A stretch of 64,000 nucleotides of DNA from Roseovarius lutimaris (GTDB lineage Bacteria; Pseudomonadota; Alphaproteobacteria; Rhodobacterales; Rhodobacteraceae). The DNA lies in the NCBI RefSeq assembly GCF_900115165.1, contig NZ_FOVP01000005.1, positions 1 through 64,000 on the forward strand. The letters run 5' to 3'. Below the pieces are notes generated by a model, which was not told the origin of the DNA, ran no database searches, and saw nothing but the letters and a program-made list of their open reading frames with translations. Made by a program: the position numbers and the translations under genes. Positions within the stretch are counted from its first letter, which is position 1; each line of letters starts with the position of its first letter. Shown here one piece after another: positions 26,897-34,678 of this stretch.

Positions 26897-27351
26897 TCGA
26901 GCTTGATACAACCGACCGTCTTATCCTGCGCGCCCTGACGCAAGACGCCACGATCAGCGCAAGCGCCCTCGGGCGCAAGCTTGGCCTGTCACAGCCCGCC
27001 ACCTGGCGGCGCATTCGCCGCCTGTACGACAGCGGCGCAATCAAGGGCCAGCGGCTCGATCTGGATCACGAAAAGCTGGGTTTTGGCGTGACCGTCTTTC
27101 TTGGCGTCAAACTTGCGACCAAAGGCCGCGTCAGCCTTGAGGATTTCGAGCGCGTGGTATCGGCCATTCCCGAGGTGCAGAGCGTCGAGCATATCCTTGG
27201 GCTTTTCGATTATCGCCTGCGGGTCGTGGCCCGCGACATTTCGGATTTCGAACGGGTTTTACGCCGCAGGATCATGATGTTGCCGGGCGTCGGGGATGTA
27301 GAGGCCAACGTGCTTTTAAGCGAGGAACGCCGCCCCGGACCGATTGGCTAG
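26893..27351 (+). CDS. Lrp/AsnC-family regulator, second of a pair
   Basis: 152 residues, beginning in the four-base overlap ATGA with the first Lrp gene. The helix-turn-helix is LDTTDRLILRALTQDATIS, then ALGRKLGLSQPATWRRIRRL. The RAM domain follows with VQSVEHILGLFDYRLRVVAR and a C-terminal LPGVGDVEANVLLSEERR. Identity to its partner is limited, so this is not a recent duplication. Its stop interlocks with that of the convergent Hint-domain gene in CTAG (27348-27351). Confidence 0.93.
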   Translation: MIELDTTDRLILRALTQDATISASALGRKLGLSQPATWRRIRRLYDSGAIKGQRLDLDHEKLGFGVTVFLGVKLATKGRVSLEDFERVVSAIPEVQSVEHILGLFDYRLRVVARDISDFERVLRRRIMMLPGVGDVEANVLLSEERRPGPIG

Positions 27352-28457
27352 GCCATAAGCCGCATCGCGTCTGCCTCGAACCGCTTGAGCGTATAGCGTG
27401 ACATGTCATAGTCACAGTCCTGCGCACCCAGATCGGGAAAAAGCGCAATGATTTCATCGCGCTCAACCGGGGTGACCGCCTTGAGGGATTGCTGACCAGG
27501 ATAGAGGCTTTCGACCGGGGTCGCCTCGGCAAAGACGATCTGATGGCTGTCACAGAGGAAATGCCAGTAAGACACCGTTTCGCAAGGCGCGATACGAATT
27601 GTGCTGTCGTTGACCAGATGTTTTGCCGCCACCAGAACCTGCGCCTCGCCAAACAACAACTCGGCCTTGGCACCGGTCACCAGAATGCGGTGGTTCTGCG
27701 ACACCCAGAGGTCGCGCAGATTACCGATCGTCCCGCGTCGGATACGAACAGGTGCATTCGCACCAAGGCCCGAGACCGTCGTGCCCCCGATCCAGCGGAT
27801 CGGTTGCGGTCCCGCGTCCAGCGTATTGACCATGTCGCCACGGCGCAGGGCCTCGACCGGCTGAGGCCCGGTGGCGGTTTCAATCAAGGTGCCCGCCGCA
27901 AAACAGACAATAAGGTTTTCCGCCAGAATATTGACATCACTAGAGAACACCCCATCCGCAACCTCGTTTCCGGAAATAATTCCATCACCGTCGAGGTCGA
28001 TATTTTCGTTGGTGGGGATCACCAGCGGCCCGCTTGTGGATGCGAGCGTGCCCAGAATATCAACCCCGGCCACCACGGCCATGTCGCCCAATTGAGGTGC
28101 GCCAGCATCGGTCGATACGAGCAATGTGGCATCAAATTCAAGATACCGGTCACCCATATTGTTACGCCCAAGGTCAATTTCCGCGCCACCGCCCGGCGAG
28201 GCGGAATAGGTGTATTTCGCCACTTCGTTGAAATAGTCCGAGGCATTGTCGTAGACAATTACGCCGGTAATGACTGAATCTCCGTTCAGCGAACCGTCAG
28301 CATTGGCCCCTTCAACCTGAAACACGATGATATCGCTAACTTCAAAAATAGCAGTGCCATCATGGATCAGCAAATTACCGCCCTTACTGGCGTTCGTGTT
28401 GGTGTGTGGATCGCCAATGATGCTGAAACCGTTCAACAACAGCGTTGTATCGGCCAT
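27348..28457 (-). CDS. Hint-domain (Hedgehog/intein-like) protein
   Basis: 369 residues from the ATG at 28457, where AAGGGAAG sits upstream. The first 190 residues are acidic, Gly/Asn/Asp-rich and beta-like, with IDLDGDGIISGNEVADG near 160-177 resembling a calcium-binding loop. The Hint domain begins at CFAAGTLIETATGPQPVEAL near 190, followed by RRGDMVNTLD and LWVSQNHRILVTG, whose NHR fits the conserved block B. In roseobacters Hint_2 proteins are usually large, secreted by type I systems and thought to self-process. No signal peptide or transporter gene is present beside it. Function unknown; autocleavage is a family inference. Confidence 0.85.
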   Translation of the reverse strand: MADTTLLLNGFSIIGDPHTNTNASKGGNLLIHDGTAIFEVSDIIVFQVEGANADGSLNGDSVITGVIVYDNASDYFNEVAKYTYSASPGGGAEIDLGRNNMGDRYLEFDATLLVSTDAGAPQLGDMAVVAGVDILGTLASTSGPLVIPTNENIDLDGDGIISGNEVADGVFSSDVNILAENLIVCFAAGTLIETATGPQPVEALRRGDMVNTLDAGPQPIRWIGGTTVSGLGANAPVRIRRGTIGNLRDLWVSQNHRILVTGAKAELLFGEAQVLVAAKHLVNDSTIRIAPCETVSYWHFLCDSHQIVFAEATPVESLYPGQQSLKAVTPVERDEIIALFPDLGAQDCDYDMSRYTLKRFEADAMRLMA

Positions 28458-28643
28458 ATCTTCCCTTATCTGCCTCAAGTTTTCAGGTCTTACGCCCGAA
28501 TTTATTCAAACCTTATAATCTACCTTTTCGGAATACGTCGAAAATGTGGCGCAAACAAGGCCCGGCCTGCGACAGGATAGAGTAGACTTGCCCAAACCAT
28601 GGGGGCAGGTTAGCCCTAGGCCAAACGAACAGGAGATAGCTTG

Positions 28644-29771
28644 ATGACCGCCCTTCTCGACACGATCGACCCCGATGGCTTGCTGGAATATTCAGTTGTC
28701 TTCACGGATCGCTCCCTTAACCATATGTCCGCGTCTTTTCAGGATGTTATGCGCGACATCTCATCCATGCTGAAAGAGGTTTACAACGCCGATGCGGTGG
28801 CGCTTGTGCCCGGCGGCGGCTCTTACGGGATGGAATCCGTGGCCCGTCAGTTTGGCCACGATGCACATGCCCTGATCGTGCGCAATGGCTGGTTTTCCTA
28901 TCGCTGGACCCAGATTTTCGAGGCCGGCGGTTTTGCCGCAGAGACCACCGTTTGCATGGCGCGCCAGACCGGCAATGGCACCGTCGCCCCGTTTGCCCCG
29001 GCGCCGATTGACGAGGTCACCACCAAAATCCGCGAGGCCAGGCCCGATGTGGTCTTTGCGCCGCATGTGGAAACTTCGGCCGGGGTGATCCTGCCGGATG
29101 ACTATGTCACGGCGCTCGCCAGTGCCGCGCATGAGGTCGGCGCGCTTTTGGTGCTCGATTGCATTGCCTCGGGTTGTGCCTGGGTCGATATGAAGGCCAC
29201 AGGCGTCGATGTGCTGATTTCGGCGCCGCAAAAGGGCTGGTCGGCCTCGCCTTCTGCGGGCCTTGTGATGATGTCGGCCCGCGCGGTCGAGCGGATGGAA
29301 GGCACCACCTCGGACAGCTTTGCGCTCGATCTCAAGAAGTGGCATGCCATCATGCAGGCCTATGAGAATGGCGGCCATGCCTATCACGCCACCATGCCGA
29401 CGGATGCGCTTCGGGCATTTCGCGACACCATGGTCGAGACCCGCGATTATGGCTTTGAAAAGCTGCGCGCCGCGCAATGGGAGCTTGGCAATGGCGTGCG
29501 CGCGATGCTGGCCGAAAAGGGCGTCAAATCGGTCGCCGCAGAGGGCTTTGGCGCGCCGGGTGTGGTGGTGGCCTATACCGACGACCCCGACATCCAGAAC
29601 GGCAAGAAATTCGCCGCCGAAGGCATGCAGATCGCAGCCGGCGTGCCGCTTCAGTGCAACGAGCCCGAGGGGTTCAGAACCTTCCGGCTTGGCCTGTTCG
29701 GTCTGGACAAGCTTTATGATGTGCCCGCCGCCCTTGGCCGCTTGCAAACGGTCATGGACAGGGTGCTTTAA
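28644..29771 (+). CDS. Class V PLP-dependent aminotransferase (alanine-glyoxylate type)
   Basis: 375 residues from the ATG at 28644, with AGGAG at 28631. The fold-type I pattern of class V enzymes is clear: LVPGGGSYGMESVARQF near residue 55, VVFAPHVETSAGVILPDD near 135, LVLDCIASGCAWVDMKATG near 170 with the cofactor Asp, and ISAPQKGWSASP near 195 with the PLP Lys. This family includes alanine- and serine-glyoxylate aminotransferases; a link to the malate synthase at the left of the window is possible but distant. The C-terminal small domain ends MDRVL, and the stop interlocks with that of UbiH in TTAA. Confidence 0.88.
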   Translation: MTALLDTIDPDGLLEYSVVFTDRSLNHMSASFQDVMRDISSMLKEVYNADAVALVPGGGSYGMESVARQFGHDAHALIVRNGWFSYRWTQIFEAGGFAAETTVCMARQTGNGTVAPFAPAPIDEVTTKIREARPDVVFAPHVETSAGVILPDDYVTALASAAHEVGALLVLDCIASGCAWVDMKATGVDVLISAPQKGWSASPSAGLVMMSARAVERMEGTTSDSFALDLKKWHAIMQAYENGGHAYHATMPTDALRAFRDTMVETRDYGFEKLRAAQWELGNGVRAMLAEKGVKSVAAEGFGAPGVVVAYTDDPDIQNGKKFAAEGMQIAAGVPLQCNEPEGFRTFRLGLFGLDKLYDVPAALGRLQTVMDRVL

Positions 29772-30964
29772 CCGCGCGCGCCAAGGCCCAGTTGCATCAG
29801 CGTCTTGCGTACCGGGGCCAGCGAATAAATCGCGTTCAACCCCATGGCGCGCGCATCCCGCAAGGGGCGCGCGCGCATCATTGAGGCGCGGTTCAAAAGG
29901 TCGATTCCCGTCACCCGTGCCCTGATCTCCATGTGGCGGCGGCAGTGATAGGTTTCCAGCATCTGCCGGTCGCCAAGCCGCCCCGGCGCGGCCTCGGCCA
30001 GTTCAAGCAGCACCCGCATATCGCCCAGGGACATATTCAGCCCCTGCGCGCCGATGGGGGGCACCACATGGGCGGCCTCGGCCACAAGCGCCACCCGCTC
30101 ACCGTAAAGACGCTCTGCGATCTGGCTTATGATCGGCCAGACCGTGCGCCGCGAGGCCAGCGTCAGCGGGCCAAACAGGTGGCACGACCGACTGTTCATC
30201 TCTGCCTCAAAATCCGCCTCGGGCAAGGCGGCCAGACGCGCCACCTCGGGGCCCTCTTCCATCCAGACCACCGCAGAGGACGGCCGCCCCTCGTGATCGG
30301 GCAGCGGCACCAGGGTGAACGGCCCGCCCGAGCGGTGGTTTTCGGTCGATACGTTGGCATGCGGGATCGGGTGCGTCACCGCAAAGGCAAGCGCCTTTTG
30401 CCCGTAACGCGTTGTTTTCACCTCGATCCCGGCGGCCTGACGGATCGGCGAATTGCGCCCGTCGGCGGCAACCACAAGGCGGGCACGCACGCGGGTGCCA
30501 TCGCTTAGCCCGACACGCGCCTCGCCCTCGCGGGTGAAAAGCGTCGTGGTGCCGGTGCCGGGGCGGAACGTGACATTCGCGAGACTATCGAGATGGTCCA
30601 CCATTTCTCGCCGCAAAAGCCAGTTCGGCAGGTTCCAGCCAAACGGGCGCTCCGAGATATCGGAGGCGTTGAATTCCTTGGTGATGCGCGGCTCCGGTGT
30701 CTCGCCGCCGGCATCGACAATCCGCATCACCTCAAGCTCAGACGCAAACGGAGCAAGCCGCGCCCAGAGGCCGGCACGATCCAGAAGCGCCTGCGCCGGT
30801 TGCAAAAAGGCGGTGGTGCGCAGATCAGAGCCGGGCGCGGCACGCGTCGTGATCGGCGGGCTGGGATCGACGCAAAGCACCGAGAAGCCCGCCTTGCCGA
30901 AGACGGCCGCCGCCGTAAGCCCGGCCACGCCCCCGCCCGAAACGACAATATCAAAGTCTTGCAT
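29768..30964 (-). CDS. UbiH/UbiF/COQ6-family FAD monooxygenase (ubiquinone synthesis)
   Basis: 398 residues. It hydroxylates the aromatic ring of ubiquinone precursors. The FAD fold is DIVVSGGGVAGLTAAAVFG at the N-terminus with VDPSPP after it; the second motif is VVAADGRNSPIRQAAG near residue 170; the third is ALVAEAAHVVPPIGAQGLNMS near 290. The Glu in place of the common Asp (GDAAH) and GAQG for AGQG are seen in alphaproteobacterial members and are not a defect. Which ring position it acts on cannot be decided. It may be transcribed with the small membrane protein and HAD gene upstream on the same strand. Confidence 0.88.
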   Translation of the reverse strand: MQDFDIVVSGGGVAGLTAAAVFGKAGFSVLCVDPSPPITTRAAPGSDLRTTAFLQPAQALLDRAGLWARLAPFASELEVMRIVDAGGETPEPRITKEFNASDISERPFGWNLPNWLLRREMVDHLDSLANVTFRPGTGTTTLFTREGEARVGLSDGTRVRARLVVAADGRNSPIRQAAGIEVKTTRYGQKALAFAVTHPIPHANVSTENHRSGGPFTLVPLPDHEGRPSSAVVWMEEGPEVARLAALPEADFEAEMNSRSCHLFGPLTLASRRTVWPIISQIAERLYGERVALVAEAAHVVPPIGAQGLNMSLGDMRVLLELAEAAPGRLGDRQMLETYHCRRHMEIRARVTGIDLLNRASMMRARPLRDARAMGLNAIYSLAPVRKTLMQLGLGARG

Positions 30965-30996
30965 CCGCGCGCCCTTTCGTCATTGCGACCCCGGCC

Positions 30997-31203
30997 CTAG
31001 CCGCGTGAAATCAGCAGCAACGCCACCCAGATCACCGGCACCATCACCAGCGCCGGGATATAAAGACCCGGAACGCCCCAAAGCGCAATACTGCCGCCCC
31101 AGAGCGCCAGAAAAATCACCACGCCAAGCAGGATCGGCACCACGGCGGCGGCATCCGGGTCGCGTGGCGGCTGGTTTGCGGGGGGCTTGGAGTTCCGGGT
31201 CAT
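30997..31203 (-). CDS. Small two-helix membrane protein
   Basis: 68 residues. A polar, proline-rich N-terminus (TRNSKPPANQPPRDPDA) is followed by two hydrophobic helices, VVPILLGVVIFLALWGGSIA and LYIPALVMVPVIWVALLL. It has the look of the small conserved membrane proteins found near ubiquinone genes in Rhodobacterales, but no function is known. It lies 32 bases upstream of the UbiH-type gene on the same strand. Confidence 0.65.
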   Translation of the reverse strand: MTRNSKPPANQPPRDPDAAAVVPILLGVVIFLALWGGSIALWGVPGLYIPALVMVPVIWVALLLISRG

Positions 31204-31289
31204 AGCTGTCCTTTTTTGCGCTTTTGTTCAGCACTTTAAATAGGATGCCACGCCCATCAGACAAAGCCACATTTTGCCGCAGCAGGCCG

Positions 31290-31934
31290 TCAGACCAGTC
31301 GCGCCAGAAACCCGCTCAGATCATCGGTGTGATGATGGATATGCGCCGCCTCAAGACGCTCGGGCGCGACATGAACGGTGCGCATCCCCAGGGCGTGAGG
31401 TGCCGCCAGATTGCGCGGATCATCCTCGAACATCGCGGCGGTTTCGGGGCAGGTCCCGTCACGCGCGAAAATGGCGGCAAAGGCCCCGGTCTCGGGTTTG
31501 GGGAGAAACCCGGCGTGCTCGACGCCGTAGACCGCATCGAACGCGCCGCTTAGCCCGCGCCGCTCAATCACCCGCTCGGCGTAGGGGCCACAGCCGTTGG
31601 TATAAACGATCTTGCGCCCCGGCAGCGCCCGGATGCGCGCGGCAAGTTCGGCGTCGGCCTCCAGATGATCAAGCGATATGTCGTGGACATGATCAAGGTA
31701 AGGCCCCGGATCAATATCATGCAGCCGCATTAACCCCGCCAGGGTGGTGCCATGATCGCGCCAATACTGATGGCGCAATTGATCCGCCTCGGCGCGGGGC
31801 ACGCGCAGGGTATCCATCACATATTGGGTCATCCGCGTCTCGATCTGGTCAAACAGCCGCGCAGCGGGCGGATAGAGCGTGTTGTCCAGATCAAAGACCC
31901 AAGCGGTGACATGGCTGAAATACGGCTTTGGCAT
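31290..31934 (-). CDS. HAD-superfamily pyrimidine 5'-nucleotidase
   Basis: 214 residues from the ATG at 31934; a longer frame begins at 32042 but would overlap the divergent GntR gene and lacks support. The catalytic motif I is WVFDLDNTLYPPAARLF near residue 12, motif II is KIVYTNGCGPYAERV near 110, and motifs III and IV lie in HAGFLPKPETGAF and MFEDDPRNLAAPHALG. The arrangement matches the SDT1/YjjG-type pyrimidine 5'-nucleotidases, which dephosphorylate UMP and CMP. Substrate assignment is by family only. Confidence 0.88.
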   Translation of the reverse strand: MPKPYFSHVTAWVFDLDNTLYPPAARLFDQIETRMTQYVMDTLRVPRAEADQLRHQYWRDHGTTLAGLMRLHDIDPGPYLDHVHDISLDHLEADAELAARIRALPGRKIVYTNGCGPYAERVIERRGLSGAFDAVYGVEHAGFLPKPETGAFAAIFARDGTCPETAAMFEDDPRNLAAPHALGMRTVHVAPERLEAAHIHHHTDDLSGFLARLV

Positions 31935-32016
31935 AGGCGCACCATAGGGCGGCGCGACAAAGGGCGCAATCTGCCAAGGCTTGATCCTTCGGGCAAAGCG
32001 CGCGTAAGGTCTTGCA

Positions 32017-32691
32017 ATGAAAGACCTGACCCAAACGGACAAGCCGATGAAACCCCAGCCGACCGACGCCTATTCGCTTATCCTCGAGGCGATTGACGTA
32101 GGCATTTTCAAACCCGGCGACCGGCTTGTGGAAAGCGATCTGGCGGATCGCTTTGGTGTGTCGCGCACGCCGATCCGCGAGGCGCTACAACGGCTGGAAA
32201 CGCAATCCATGCTGACCCGCGACGGGCGCAGCCTTATCGTGGCGTCGCTGGATTATAACCAGCTTGCAGAGCTTTACGTCGTGCGCGCCGAACTTGAGGG
32301 GCTGGCGGCCAGTCTCGCGGCGCGTCATGCCACTGCCGAAGAGGTCCGCGTTCTGCGCGACATGGTCGAGGATGACCGCGCGCTTTTGGGCAAACCCGCA
32401 GACCTGGCGCGCGCCAACCGGCGGTTTCACAAGCAGATCCATCTTGCCTCGCATAACCGGTTTCTGGTGAAACAGCTCGACCTTGTGCATCGCTCGATGG
32501 CGCTCCTGGCCACCACGTCACTGGCGGCGGAGGGGCGCGACGAGGATGCGCTGCAAGAACACGATGCAATTGTCAGCGCAATCGAGGCGCGCAACAGCGA
32601 GGCCGCAAGCGAGGCCCTGCGCAAGCATATTTCAAAAGCCTTCGTGACTCGGCTCAAGCTTGACTCCGGCGAGGTCAAATCCACCGCCTGA
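32017..32691 (+). CDS. GntR-family regulator (FadR/FCD type)
   Basis: 224 residues. The winged helix reads AYSLILEAIDVGIFKPGDRL, then ESDLADRFGVSRTPIREALQ. The FCD ligand domain covers about 80-215, with LYVVRAELEGLAASLAARH and the metal-binding residues DLARANRRFHKQIHLASHN near 130 (the Asp/His pattern) and a later HDAIVSAIEARN. These proteins sense carboxylates. It is divergent from the HAD gene, and its last 60 bases lie inside the convergent glycosyltransferase gene. Targets unknown. Confidence 0.9.
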   Translation: MKDLTQTDKPMKPQPTDAYSLILEAIDVGIFKPGDRLVESDLADRFGVSRTPIREALQRLETQSMLTRDGRSLIVASLDYNQLAELYVVRAELEGLAASLAARHATAEEVRVLRDMVEDDRALLGKPADLARANRRFHKQIHLASHNRFLVKQLDLVHRSMALLATTSLAAEGRDEDALQEHDAIVSAIEARNSEAASEALRKHISKAFVTRLKLDSGEVKSTA

Positions 32692-34566
32692 GGTGCGTGT
32701 GCCCCCGGCGGCGATCGACAGGCCATGGGCCGTCTTGTCCCAGTAAAACGGTTTCAGCACCAGTTCATAGAGCGCCTTGTAGGCGGCAATCGCCCCAAGT
32801 GGGGCATAAAAGTGCATGCTCGGCGCCCAGGCCATGAGATGTCGGTGTTTGCGCCCCGAAACCGCGATCACATGCACCGTGATATTGAGCGCCTCGACCA
32901 TCAGGAACAGGCTACCGATTGCGATAAGCGTGGCCCGGCCCAGGACCGGATCAAGCGGATGCGGCAGCCCCAGAAGCACAAGCCAGAACGACCACAGAAA
33001 CGGCGCCAGCAGGAATTGCGACAGGGCCGAAACGAAATGCGCCTGAAACCCCCAGAATTTCCAGGGCCCCAATTGTTGGTAAAGCAGCCTCGGCTTGCGC
33101 ATATGCACCAGATAGGTGGTCATATAGCCCTTTAGCCACCGCGACCGCTGTTTGATCCAGGGCCAGGGGCGACAGTTGGCCTCTTCTTCGGTCACCGTAT
33201 TGACCATTTCGGTCCGATAGCCATGACGCGCAAGCCGGAAGCCAAGATCGGCATCCTCGGTCACGTTATGGGCATCCCAGCCGCCGATACTCTCAAGCAC
33301 ATTGCGGCGGAAATAGAGCGTCGTTCCGCCAAGCGGAATCGCCAGACCAAGCCGCGCCATGCCCGGCAACATGACCCGGAACCAGGTGGCATATTCGATG
33401 GTAAAACACCGCGCCAGCCAGTTTTGCCGCGGGTTATAGTAATCCAGCACGCCCTGAAGACAGGCCACATCGTTTGGCACCTGCTGAAATCTGCGGGCCA
33501 CCACGGTGATCTGATCCGGGTCGGGGGCATCTTCGGCGTCGAAAATGCCGATGATATCGCCCTGACAGAAATCAAGCGCATAGTTCATCGCGCGGGGTTT
33601 GGTGCGGGGTTTGCCATCGGGCACAATCACCGGCCGCACCCAGGGCGGAAGGTCGATCTCGGCCAGCGTCTGTTGCGTCAGCTCGTCTTCTTCCTCGAGC
33701 ACCAGAATGACATCGAGAAGGCATTTGGGGTATGTCAGACGGCTCAGCCGCGCAATCAGGGCATGGGCAATCTCGGTCTCGCGAAAGAGCGGCACAAGGA
33801 TCGACACCTTGGGCAGCGGCGCCTTGGGGCTCTGCGGCACATCCAGCCTGTCGGTGTCATGGGCCATATGGGCGACAAAAGCCGCGGTTTTCATCCCGGC
33901 CGAAACCAGAAGCGTAAAACAGGCCCAGAGCGCAAACACCCCGAACACCGCCACCGGAAAGGCGAGAGTGAGGACCGCAACGATAGCGATCATCGCCAGT
34001 GTGAACCGCAGGCGCCGTGCGAATGTGCCGCCCCATGTGCGGCAGCTCTCGATTTCCGGCACGCGGGCTTGCGCCATCAGGCGCAGGTGCTCACGATGAT
34101 CGTTCGCCACCCGGTCCTGTAGCGCGCGGCGTGGTGCCACGACCGCGCGCGCCCCGTGCAGGGCGTTGGGCATGATCTGACGCAGCGCCTCAAGACTATC
34201 GGGAGAGCCCGAGGCAATGACAGGCTTGCCCTTTTGCCCCTCAAGAACCATTGCGCCGTGTTTCAGCAAGATGCGCGGATCAAGCCCGGTCTCGATCGCC
34301 TTGGCATGGCCAAGCTCGCGGTCCGACAGGCGCCGCGTGGCAAAGCGCCGGGCATGCGCGCGCAACAGATCGTCTTCACCAGCCAGCCCCTCGGCCTGAA
34401 GAATGCGATCCATCGAGGTATCGCAATGTCGGCTGACCATTTCCGCAAGTGCCGCGTCCGACTTGGTGATCTTGCCGGTACGCACCAATTCTCGTGACAA
34501 GGGGTTTACCTGCACAGGGTGTCCCCAATCCTGCGCATTGACGTGCCTCAGCTCCGAGATACCCAT
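32632..34566 (-). CDS. XagB/cellulose-synthase-like family 2 glycosyltransferase
   Basis: 644 residues from the ATG at 34566, which has a GGAAGG ribosome site; an upstream ATG at 34584 is less likely. The first 170 residues resemble a GSPII_E_N / MshEN domain (possible c-di-GMP binding), e.g. LVRTGKITKSDAALAEMVSR. Two helices follow near 190-230, then the GT-A catalytic domain: KVSILVPLFRETEIA, IIGIFDAEDAPDPDQI (DxD), and GWDAHNVTEDADLGFRLARH with the ED of the TED motif. KQRSRWLKGYMTTYLVHM is the QxxRW motif. C-terminal helices complete the pore. The polysaccharide product is unknown. Upstream are three CtrA-type sites. Confidence 0.88.
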   Translation of the reverse strand: MGISELRHVNAQDWGHPVQVNPLSRELVRTGKITKSDAALAEMVSRHCDTSMDRILQAEGLAGEDDLLRAHARRFATRRLSDRELGHAKAIETGLDPRILLKHGAMVLEGQKGKPVIASGSPDSLEALRQIMPNALHGARAVVAPRRALQDRVANDHREHLRLMAQARVPEIESCRTWGGTFARRLRFTLAMIAIVAVLTLAFPVAVFGVFALWACFTLLVSAGMKTAAFVAHMAHDTDRLDVPQSPKAPLPKVSILVPLFRETEIAHALIARLSRLTYPKCLLDVILVLEEEDELTQQTLAEIDLPPWVRPVIVPDGKPRTKPRAMNYALDFCQGDIIGIFDAEDAPDPDQITVVARRFQQVPNDVACLQGVLDYYNPRQNWLARCFTIEYATWFRVMLPGMARLGLAIPLGGTTLYFRRNVLESIGGWDAHNVTEDADLGFRLARHGYRTEMVNTVTEEEANCRPWPWIKQRSRWLKGYMTTYLVHMRKPRLLYQQLGPWKFWGFQAHFVSALSQFLLAPFLWSFWLVLLGLPHPLDPVLGRATLIAIGSLFLMVEALNITVHVIAVSGRKHRHLMAWAPSMHFYAPLGAIAAYKALYELVLKPFYWDKTAHGLSIAAGGTRTSGGGFDLAGVKLEPSHEGF

Positions 34567-34614
34567 GCCGCCTTCCTTCCCCATCTTGCGAGGATGAATC
34601 TAGCGCGCTGTTGG

Positions 34615-34640
34615 TTAACGATGCTTTAACAACAGGTTAA
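34615..34640 (-). promoter_or_regulatory. Tandem CtrA-type sites upstream of the glycosyltransferase
   Basis: TTAA at 34615-34618, 34626-34629 and 34637-34640 are each separated by seven bases, giving two overlapping copies of the CtrA consensus TTAA-N7-TTAA with 11-base periodicity. They begin 49 bases from the start codon at 34566. Confidence 0.7.
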
Positions 34641-34663
34641 CAACGGGTAAAAATAAACTGTTT

Positions 34664-34678
34664 TTAAACGGTAATTAA
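34664..34678 (-). promoter_or_regulatory. Third CtrA-type site, overlapping the carA stop codon
   Basis: TTAAACGGTAATTAA fits TTAA-N7-TTAA exactly. It lies about 100 bases upstream of the glycosyltransferase start and covers the carA stop codon (34675-34677). Confidence 0.55.

Noticed and set aside
29768-30964. Apparently altered FAD motif in the UbiH-type protein (AEAAH, GAQG)
   Set aside because: These variants occur in functional alphaproteobacterial family members, so no defect is inferred.
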